5,107 bases of DNA, taken from contig CAJOPO010000155.1 in the NCBI GenBank assembly GCA_905236315.1, forward strand, positions 1-5,107, read 5' to 3'. The translations under genes were made by a program, and so were the position numbers. Position 1 is the first letter of the stretch. Each line of letters opens with the position of its first letter. The notes beneath the pieces are model-generated. The model did not search any database, was not told the origin of the DNA, and was given only the letters and a program-made list of their open reading frames with translations. This document shows, in pieces, positions 1 to 5,107 of the stretch. This DNA comes from an uncultured Treponema sp. (GTDB lineage Bacteria; Spirochaetota; Spirochaetia; Treponematales; Treponemataceae).

Positions 1-1
1 C

Positions 2-22
2 TTTGAAAATGCGATGTTGTAA
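2..22 (+). CDS. Possible 3' end of an upstream gene, repeat-derived tail (partial)
   Basis: Seven codons read FENAML and then TAA, the same six residues and stop that end proS. If an upstream gene is open in this frame, it too ends in the repeat-encoded tail. Only 22 bases are visible, so this may equally be non-coding repeat. The product cannot be named. Confidence 0.25.
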   Translation, partial: FENAML

Positions 23-52
23 GTCGCGCTATTATAGCGACTTGCAACTCGC
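11..52 (+). other. Stem-loop B of repeat copy 1
   Basis: Bases 16-27 (GTTGTAAGTCGC) pair with 37-48 (GCGACTTGCAAC) in a 12-bp stem with one T20-G44 wobble and a 9-nt loop (28-36). The stem continues through 11-14 (GCGA) with 49-52 (TCGC) after bulging T15, giving 16 pairs in all. The TAA at 20-22 lies in the left arm. No T-run follows, so this is not a classical intrinsic terminator. Confidence 0.75.
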
Positions 53-53
53 A

Positions 54-97
54 GGAACCTCGAAAAACTTTCTGAAAGGGAGTTTTTTCGAGGTTCC
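54..97 (+). other. Stem-loop C of repeat copy 1
   Basis: Bases 54-62 (GGAACCTCG) pair perfectly with 89-97 (CGAGGTTCC). The stem continues as A63-A67 with the six T at 83-88 (one bulged), then CT 68-69 with AG 81-82. The loop is about 70-80. The T-run lies inside the stem and the downstream bases (CATAATAG) are not T-rich, so terminator activity is possible but unproven. The stem sequence is nearly the same as that of the hairpin at 5033-5060. Confidence 0.75.
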
Positions 98-133
98 CAT
101 AATAGAGTGACTGTTTTACTCTTTTCCCAAATA

Positions 134-162
134 TTGTCCTAAGGCAATAAGTGTTGTATAAT
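134..162 (+). promoter_or_regulatory. Sigma70-type promoter for the cyclase-marC operon
   Basis: TTGTCC at 134-139 matches 4 of 6 positions of the -35 consensus. A 17-bp spacer leads to a perfect TATAAT at 157-162. Transcription would start near 169, leaving a leader of about 30 nt before the ATG at 199. It sits just downstream of the repeat, in the only non-coding stretch ahead of the cyclase. AT-rich DNA produces TATAAT by chance, but the correct spacing makes this a good candidate. Confidence 0.65.
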
Positions 163-198
163 GAATAAAATATAACAAAAGTACAATTAGGATTTTAT

Positions 199-2532
199 AT
201 GGATAAAATAAAATTTAATTTTAATAAAGAGTTTTTTTTACAAAAGTTTTCCTTTCTAAATAAAATAAAAGAGAAAGTACCCCATATAAAAGTAAACAAA
301 GAACTTGTAAAAAAAATCTCTCTCATTGCACTACGAGTAGCAATTTCTGCCATAATGGTAGTTTTATTCGTCTTCCCCATGGGAATGGAAAGTCTTTCGT
401 TTACAGATTTAGAAAGTAAGGGTAAATTAATATATCCTTACGTATTGCCGTTTACGCAAGGGCAAACCATTCAAGGCACTATATTACACTATATATATTT
501 TTTAATATATCTTTTACCCTTTACAGCCCTCTTTTCTCTGATTTCTATATTTATAAATGGTAAAACAGAAAGAGTCTTATATGTAGTTATATATGTTACC
601 CTAAGCATTTATATTTTCTGCGCTGTAACTGGAATAATTACATTTGCAAACTGTGCAAGATGGTTTCATACACTACCTAAGAAAGCCTATGTTATGTTTG
701 CTATAACATTTATAGCGCATGCTTTTATGTCTATATTCGGTATATTTTTCTTAAGGGCAATGAACCCTCAGTTTGCTGAATATAAAAAAATGCAGGAAAA
801 TAGCAAAGAAAAGCATGGAATCTCTATAAAAACAAAACTTACTTTTACAAGCATATTCTCTATTACTGTAATTTTATTAATATTTATGGTACTAATCTTG
901 CGAAATTATAAAACAATGTTTATAGAAGCCGTAAGTGATGTTGGTAGAGCGCAAGCGGAGCAAACTGCAAATATTTATGATTCCGCTGATGGAAAGTACG
1001 ATAAAATCTCTGTGTACTTTGCCCAGCAGGAAGAGGCAAATAGTTATGCCGAATCTCCTTTTGAGCGTATAGATATTATTACTGCAGAAAAGACAGGTAA
1101 CATATATTTTAACAAAACAGGGGATAGTGTAAGCCTTACAGAAGATTCAGATCCAGAAAGCGAATGGCCTGATTATAATGTTTTTGCATATACTACGGCA
1201 GTTGGTAGAGTAAAAACAATTCCAGAGGCAGAAAAATCAATTAGTGCGGAAAAAGCAATAGAATATTTTACAAGGTTTCAAAACGGCACTTATAAAAAAG
1301 AACCCATTTATTATAATGAATTTTGTAAATATATCTATCCTGTTTCTTTTACAAGGAAAAATGGCTCAAAGTTAGTTGGATTTTCTATAGTAACATATAG
1401 AGAAGAAATCCTTATGAGGTCTTACTTTCATGTAAGGGTCTTTGTTTACATAATGGTTGTTATGTTTATATATATGGCAATCATAGTGGCTCTTTTTATA
1501 TCTGATTTTATTACAAACCCCTTACTATATTTAAGGACAAATGTAAGAAAAACTTCTGATATATTAGAAAAAATCCTTGATGGAAATGCTAAGATTGAAC
1601 CTTCGGAACTCGTTTTTAATGATACAATAAAGACTAATGATGAAACAAAAGCTCTTTCTAAAGAAATAAATAATATGGTAAATATCATTAGGGGAATTAT
1701 TCCATATATTTCTTTTTCTACCTTGCAAGCTGCTGAAAAAACAACACGAAGACCCACTGCAACTAGGGAATTATGCTTTTTGTTTACAGATATACGCGGT
1801 TTTACTTCTTTGTGTGAGGGTAAGGAACCAAAAGAAGTAGTAGAAATACTTAACCACTACTTAGACATAGAAACAGAAATTATCTTAAACAATGGTGGTG
1901 ATGTGGATAAGTTTGTTGGGGACGAAATGATGGCATTCTTTGCAGGGGCTAACAAGGAATATAAGGCTTGTAAAGCGGCTATGGAAATTAGAACTGCAAT
2001 GCGTGCCCAGCAGCAAAAAGCTATGGAAGATGGTTCAGACTATATTTCTATAGGCATAGGCATAAATACAGGAAAGGTTGTTTTTGGCTCTGTGGGTGCA
2101 AGAAACAGAATGGACTTTACATCTATTGGTGACACTGTAAACTTAGCTTCTCGTCTTGAAGGGGCTAATAAGGCTTACGGTTCTAAGTCCATTATAACAG
2201 AAGCTGTATATAATAAATTAAAAGATACCTTTGTGTGCCGTGAGCTAGACTTTATTGCAGTAAAGGGAAAGACTGAACCTGTGCGCATATATGAAATATT
2301 ACAAACAAAGGCTGCCGCTGTAGAAAAACTATTTGACATAAAGGCTTTGTTTGAAGAAGGACTTGCCGCTTATCGTAAGCAAGATTGGGATAAGGCTGAA
2401 GAAATGTTCCGTTCATGCAATGAAAAATATATGGATATGCCTTCTGTTGTGTTTTTAGACCGAATTGCTCACTTTAGAAAAGATCCTCCGCCAAAGAAGT
2501 GGGACGGCGTTTTTGTTATGAAAGTAAAGTAA
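199..2532 (+). CDS. Membrane-bound class IIIb adenylate cyclase with extracytoplasmic sensor and HAMP domain
   Basis: A 777-residue protein predicted to make cAMP from ATP at the inner membrane. The basic N-terminus is followed by four membrane helices (about 41-60, 97-119, 126-150, 163-187). A fifth helix (214-234), a roughly 175-residue extracytoplasmic domain (235-411, Cache-like in layout but not confirmed) and a sixth helix (412-435) follow. A HAMP linker (about 436-497) precedes the cyclase domain (about 520-700). Catalytic residues visible are metal-binding D531 (FTDIRGF) and D575 (KFVGDE), ATP-selecting K571 and T641 (DFTSIGD), and transition-state N648 and R652 (NLASR). The Lys/Thr pair is typical of class IIIb, a group that includes bicarbonate-responsive enzymes. 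The tail (710-777) is TPR-like, with a PPPKKWDGV motif near the end. The ATG at 199 has an AGGA (189-192) six bases upstream. Catalytic activity is a confident call; the signal sensed is unknown. Confidence 0.93.
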   Translation: MDKIKFNFNKEFFLQKFSFLNKIKEKVPHIKVNKELVKKISLIALRVAISAIMVVLFVFPMGMESLSFTDLESKGKLIYPYVLPFTQGQTIQGTILHYIYFLIYLLPFTALFSLISIFINGKTERVLYVVIYVTLSIYIFCAVTGIITFANCARWFHTLPKKAYVMFAITFIAHAFMSIFGIFFLRAMNPQFAEYKKMQENSKEKHGISIKTKLTFTSIFSITVILLIFMVLILRNYKTMFIEAVSDVGRAQAEQTANIYDSADGKYDKISVYFAQQEEANSYAESPFERIDIITAEKTGNIYFNKTGDSVSLTEDSDPESEWPDYNVFAYTTAVGRVKTIPEAEKSISAEKAIEYFTRFQNGTYKKEPIYYNEFCKYIYPVSFTRKNGSKLVGFSIVTYREEILMRSYFHVRVFVYIMVVMFIYMAIIVALFISDFITNPLLYLRTNVRKTSDILEKILDGNAKIEPSELVFNDTIKTNDETKALSKEINNMVNIIRGIIPYISFSTLQAAEKTTRRPTATRELCFLFTDIRGFTSLCEGKEPKEVVEILNHYLDIETEIILNNGGDVDKFVGDEMMAFFAGANKEYKACKAAMEIRTAMRAQQQKAMEDGSDYISIGIGINTGKVVFGSVGARNRMDFTSIGDTVNLASRLEGANKAYGSKSIITEAVYNKLKDTFVCRELDFIAVKGKTEPVRIYEILQTKAAAVEKLFDIKALFEEGLAAYRKQDWDKAEEMFRSCNEKYMDMPSVVFLDRIAHFRKDPPPKKWDGVFVMKVK

Positions 2533-2536
2533 GACT

Positions 2537-3181
2537 ATGGATAATACTTATATTATTGAATTTTTTAAGATGCTCTTTACATTTGTAATCCTTATGGACC
2601 CTGTGGGAAATATTCCCCCTTTTCTTTCTGTAGCGGGTTCTTATGAACGTAAGACCCAACTTAGAATTCTAAAAGAAGCAATATTAATTTCTGGACTTGT
2701 ATTGCTAGTGTTTGCCATAGGTGGTTATTTTATTCTAGAGTTTTTTGGCATTGCACCAGGCTCTTTTTATGTGGCAGGGGGAATTATCTTCTTTACCATA
2801 GCCTTAGATATGATTAACAGTAAGCCTCGTGCTCGCCATTCTCCTCAGTCTACTTTAGACCCTTCTGAAACAACTATGATAGCGGTGTTTCCCTTAGCCT
2901 TTCCTCTTATTGCAGGTCCTGGCATGATAACTACAATTTTGCTATATACTGCAAGTGGAAATGTTACGCTTTCTACATTTATAATGGTAGTTCTTGCTGT
3001 ATCAGCAGGTCTTATAATAGAATATTTTGTACTTCGCAGTGCCACCCTCTTACTAAAGATTTTGGGTACTACAGGTCTTTTTGTGCTAGAAAAAATAGTG
3101 GGGCTTATACTTGCGGGGCTTTCTGTACAATTTGTCTACGAAGGCTTACAAAAGTTAGGTATACTTGCACTCGGAAAATAG
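2537..3181 (+). CDS. MarC family integral membrane protein
   Basis: A 214-residue protein of normal family length with six predicted membrane helices (about 6-28, 44-66, 70-92, 112-137, 145-167, 183-206). Family signatures are DPVGNIPPF (21-29), GSFYVAGGI (75-83), FPLIAGPGM (122-130) and a C-terminal EKIVGLILAGLSVQF stretch (185-199). The two loops carrying Pro and Gly (DPVGN and AGPGM) sit in related places in the two halves, consistent with the family's internal repeat. The biochemical role of MarC/UPF0056 proteins is unknown; the original link to multiple antibiotic resistance in E. coli was not upheld. Its ATG lies four bases after the cyclase stop and the only SD-like sequence (AGTAAG) overlaps the cyclase end, so translation is probably coupled. 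The specific paralogue (MarC, YchE or YhgN type) cannot be assigned, so no symbol is given. Confidence 0.92.
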   Translation: MDNTYIIEFFKMLFTFVILMDPVGNIPPFLSVAGSYERKTQLRILKEAILISGLVLLVFAIGGYFILEFFGIAPGSFYVAGGIIFFTIALDMINSKPRARHSPQSTLDPSETTMIAVFPLAFPLIAGPGMITTILLYTASGNVTLSTFIMVVLAVSAGLIIEYFVLRSATLLLKILGTTGLFVLEKIVGLILAGLSVQFVYEGLQKLGILALGK

Positions 3182-3206
3182 AAACTGATTTCCGTGTTCA
3201 TATAGG

Positions 3207-3235
3207 TTTACTAATATTGTCCTTTTTTATATAAT
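3207..3235 (+). promoter_or_regulatory. Promoter-like sequence at the proS start, possibly leaderless
   Basis: TTTACT at 3207-3212 (4 of 6 with TTGACA), a 17-bp spacer and a perfect TATAAT at 3230-3235. The expected transcription start is about 3242-3243, and A3243 is the first base of the preferred proS start codon. No purine-rich Shine-Dalgarno sequence occurs just before either candidate ATG (3234 or 3243); the preceding bases are T-rich. The ATG at 3234 overlaps the end of this -10 box, which further favours 3243 as the start. Confidence 0.45.
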
Positions 3236-3242
3236 GCACTTT

Positions 3243-5084
3243 ATGAAAACATCACAACTCCCTTTTAGAACGCTGAGAGAACCTCCAGCAGAAGCCGTTA
3301 TTGCAAGTCATAGACTTATGATGAGAGCAGATTTAATAAGAAAACTAGGAAACGGTCTTTATACATATATGCCTTTAGGCTTACGAGCTTATCGTAAAGT
3401 AGAAAATATTATTAGACAAGAATTAGACGCAAGTGGGGCTGTAGAATTTAAGCCTTCTGTTGTAGTTCCAGGAGATATTTGGAAAGAAAGCGGAAGGTGG
3501 GAAAGCTTTGGTCCTCAAATGTTAAAAGCCCAAAATAGACAAATGCAAGATATGGTAGTAAGTCCTACGGCAGAAGAGGCATACACTGCAATAACAAGGG
3601 CTGGCCTTACAAGTTATAAGCAACTTCCTATAAATATGTATCAAATAAATACAAAGTATAGAGATGAGATTAGACCTAGATATGGCGTTATGCGTGGTCG
3701 CGAATTTAATATGATGGACGGATATTCGCTACACACAGATGATGAATCTCTAGATAAAACATATCAGGCCTATGCAAAAGCGTATCTTAAAATATTTGCT
3801 CGTATGGGATTAAAAGTTATTCCTGTAAAGGCAGATACTGGTGCTATGGGTGGCTCTGGTAGCGAAGAGTTTATGGTAGAAAGCGACATTGGAGATGATA
3901 CTCTTATTATCTGCCCAGACTGTGGCTATGCTGCAAATGTAGAAAAAGCCTCTTGTAAAGCAGATGATACTACCACTACTGCGCCAACAGAACTTGCTAT
4001 AGAAGAAGTAGCTACTCCAAATGTATTTAGCATTGCAGATATGGAACAGTTCTTTAATTGTTCTTCTAAATTATTTATAAAGGCACTTGTCTATCGTGTT
4101 ATAAATAGCACTTTAGACCTTTCTAACGCTCCTCATTGCGAAAACTTAAAGCAAAATACAGAAGGAAATGTAAAATTCTATCCACTTTCTTATGTTTGTG
4201 TTCTTATAAGAGGCGACTTGGAAGTAAATGAAGCAAAACTTGCAGGCATATTAAAGGCTAGTGAAGTGTGCCTTGCAGATGATGAAGAAGTTCGTAAGAT
4301 AGCCCTTGCCCCTCATGGTTTTGTAGGGCCTATAAATGTGCAATGTCCTATATTGCAAGATTTAAGTGTAAATAATATGCATGACGCTATAGCTGGTTCT
4401 GGAAAAGAGGGCTTTCATATAAAGCATGTTGAACCTACAAGAGATTATACTGCATGGATTAATGCAGATGTGCGCACTGTAGTTCCTGGTGATAAGTGTC
4501 CAAACTGTGGCGGTACGTTCTATAGCAGACGAGGAAACGAATTAGGACACATCTTTAAGTTGGGCAGAAAATATACAGAGAGCATGGGTGTAAATTATCT
4601 TGATGTAAATGGAAAATCTGCTATTCCTACTATGGGCTGCTACGGCATTGGTGTGGATAGGGTGCTTGCAAGCATTATAGAATGTTTTCATGATGATAAT
4701 GGAATAATCTGGCCTATGAGTGTTGCTCCATATCAAGTAGCGGTAGTTCCTATAAAATATAAGGATAAGATGAAAGAAGCAAGTGACCTTTTGTATGATG
4801 AACTTACAAAAGCGGGGATTGAAGTGCTTTTAGATGATAGGGATGAGCGTCCTGGTGTAAAGTTTAACGATATGGATTTAATGGGCTTCCCTATAAGAAT
4901 AACTGTGGGAGATAAAAATCTTCCTAATGTAGAGATAAAATTGCGCAAAGCAGCAGACGAAAGTCCTATGCTCATTCCTTTAGAGCAAGCCTGTTCAAAG
5001 GTAAAAGAAATTGTTCAGTCTGAATTAAGGGAGCCTCTAAAAACTTCAGTTTTTAGAGGCAACTTTGAAAATGCGATGTTGTAA
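3243..5084 (+). CDS. proS: Proline--tRNA ligase (ProRS, bacterial type with editing domain), with repeat-derived C-terminal tail
   Basis: Charges tRNA-Pro with proline in the cytoplasm. The start at 3243 (MKTSQLPF) aligns with the usual MRTSQ/MKTSQ beginning of bacterial ProRS; an in-frame ATG at 3234 would add MHF. Residues are numbered here from 3234. Class II motif 1 lies around WKESGRWESFG (83-93), motif 2 is YRDEIRPRYGVMRGREF (142-158) and motif 3 is GCYGIGVDR (468-476). The inserted proofreading domain spans about 225-415 and is bracketed by two CxxC pairs (C227/C230 and C422/C425). The anticodon-binding domain covers about 500-598, with LLDDRDERPGVKF at 532-544. The natural end is near ELR (597-599). 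The remaining PLKTSVFRGNFENAML (601-616) and the stop are encoded by the repeat at 5033-5107. MarC ends 61 bases upstream with no clear terminator between, so read-through is possible alongside the gene's own promoter. Confidence 0.95.
   Translation: MKTSQLPFRTLREPPAEAVIASHRLMMRADLIRKLGNGLYTYMPLGLRAYRKVENIIRQELDASGAVEFKPSVVVPGDIWKESGRWESFGPQMLKAQNRQMQDMVVSPTAEEAYTAITRAGLTSYKQLPINMYQINTKYRDEIRPRYGVMRGREFNMMDGYSLHTDDESLDKTYQAYAKAYLKIFARMGLKVIPVKADTGAMGGSGSEEFMVESDIGDDTLIICPDCGYAANVEKASCKADDTTTTAPTELAIEEVATPNVFSIADMEQFFNCSSKLFIKALVYRVINSTLDLSNAPHCENLKQNTEGNVKFYPLSYVCVLIRGDLEVNEAKLAGILKASEVCLADDEEVRKIALAPHGFVGPINVQCPILQDLSVNNMHDAIAGSGKEGFHIKHVEPTRDYTAWINADVRTVVPGDKCPNCGGTFYSRRGNELGHIFKLGRKYTESMGVNYLDVNGKSAIPTMGCYGIGVDRVLASIIECFHDDNGIIWPMSVAPYQVAVVPIKYKDKMKEASDLLYDELTKAGIEVLLDDRDERPGVKFNDMDLMGFPIRITVGDKNLPNVEIKLRKAADESPMLIPLEQACSKVKEIVQSELREPLKTSVFRGNFENAML
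5033..5060 (+). other. Stem-loop A of repeat copy 2, inside proS
   Basis: GCCTCTAAAAAC (5033-5044) pairs perfectly with GTTTTTAGAGGC (5049-5060) around a TTCA loop. The sequence is symmetric to 13 bp a side if the T5045-A5048 pair is counted. It encodes ProRS residues 601-609 (PLKTSVFRG). Its stem is almost the same as stem-loop C of copy 1. No T-run follows, and it lies before the stop codon, so a terminator role is unlikely. Confidence 0.8.
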
Positions 5085-5107
5085 GTCGCGCTATTATAGC
5101 GACTTAC
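5081..5107 (+). other. Stem-loop B of repeat copy 2, at the proS stop codon
   Basis: GTAAGTCGC (5081-5089) pairs with GCGACTTAC (5099-5107) around a 9-nt loop identical to that of copy 1. T5082, the first base of the proS stop, forms a T-A pair with A5106; the equivalent pair in copy 1 is a T-G wobble (20/44). The window ends at the last visible pair. The left arm continues GTT upstream, so the stem would lengthen if AAC follows. Confidence 0.7.

Larger units (their letters stand above)
1..98 (+). repeat. Dispersed palindromic repeat, copy 1 (left part missing)
   Basis: Bases 1-43 are identical to 5063-5105, and base 45 again matches 5107; only base 44 (G, against A at 5106) differs. The copy contains two long stem-loops (11-52 and 54-97). 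In one frame it reads FENAML-stop at 2-22, exactly as at the end of proS. The right boundary is set at the end of the second hairpin (about 98) because the palindromic structure stops there; the true edge is unknown. The left end is cut by the window. The A/G difference argues for two separate genomic copies rather than one locus seen twice. I recall similar sequences in Treponema genomes, often mis-annotated as small hypothetical proteins, but no search was made. Confidence 0.8.
5033..5107 (+). repeat. Dispersed palindromic repeat, copy 2 (right part missing), overlapping the proS 3' end
   Basis: It starts with a perfect inverted repeat (5033-5060). From 5063 it matches bases 1-45 of the window at 44 of 45 positions. 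It is read in frame as the last 17 codons of proS (5034-5084, including the TAA at 5082-5084), so the element lies partly inside a gene. The window ends within its second stem-loop, so the third hairpin seen in copy 1 (54-97) is expected just beyond the edge but cannot be seen. Confidence 0.8.

Noticed and set aside
9..110. A 33-codon open frame starting at ATG 9 and ending at TGA 108-110
   Set aside because: It lies almost wholly inside the repeat's hairpins, has no ribosome site, and its composition follows the palindromes. It is most likely a chance frame of the kind often mis-annotated as a small hypothetical protein.
1446..1757. Antisense open frame within the cyclase gene
   Set aside because: It is a shadow of the HAMP and linker coding region in an AT-rich gene, with no ribosome site or recognisable product. 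The shorter antisense frames at 195-380, 2845-3045, 4542-4736 and 4733-4975 were rejected for the same reason.
2049..2063. Short tandem repeat (ATAGGC twice) in the cyclase gene
   Set aside because: It encodes the conserved GIGIN strand of the cyclase fold and is explained by the protein sequence.
3172..3194. Possible terminator after marC (CGGAAA at 3172-3177 with TTTCCG at 3189-3194)
   Set aside because: The stem has only six pairs, the loop is 11 nt, it overlaps the marC stop, and no T-run follows.
3217..3235. TTGTCC as the -35 box for the TATAAT before proS
   Set aside because: The spacer would be only 7 bases. TTTACT at 3207-3212 gives the normal 17.
1..5107. The window as a complete circular plasmid, suggested by matching ends
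   Set aside because: The overlap breaks at G44/A5106 after 43 bases, there is no replication gene, and an essential proS is an unlikely plasmid cargo. Two copies of a dispersed repeat explain the ends better.

Overview
This is a 5.1 kb, AT-rich stretch (roughly 35-38% GC by eye) with three genes, all on the + strand. A dispersed, hairpin-forming repeat is cut off at each window edge. The most likely source is a spirochaete of the genus Treponema. The class III cyclase with HAMP domain and helical tail fits that group, and so does the repeat, whose coding frame ends in FENAML-stop and which I recall from Treponema genomes. The genus call is inference from memory and was not tested by a search.

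Layout. Bases 1-98 are the right part of one repeat copy, with two long stem-loops. Bases 99-198 are intergenic and hold a good sigma70-type promoter (TTGTCC, 17 bp, TATAAT). Bases 199-2532 encode a membrane-bound class IIIb adenylate cyclase: four N-terminal membrane helices, then a helix-extracytoplasmic domain-helix sensor, HAMP, a cyclase domain with every catalytic residue present, and a helical tail. Four bases later, 2537-3181 encodes a six-helix MarC-family membrane protein, almost certainly in the same operon. Proline--tRNA ligase (proS) follows at 3243-5084. It has its own promoter-like sequence, placed so that the mRNA would start at or next to the AUG, and it has no visible Shine-Dalgarno sequence. 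The last 74 bases are a second repeat copy, which supplies the final ~16-18 codons and the stop of proS.

How the parts relate. The cyclase probably turns an envelope or bicarbonate/CO2 signal into cAMP. MarC is co-transcribed but has no known biochemical role. proS is a housekeeping gene that looks independently transcribed.

The most unusual signal is the repeat. It is read in frame as a C-terminal extension of an essential enzyme. Its hairpins show pairing-preserving differences between copies and between arms, and both window ends fall inside it, as expected if an assembly broke at a multicopy sequence. No CRISPR array, tRNA, rRNA or insertion sequence is visible.
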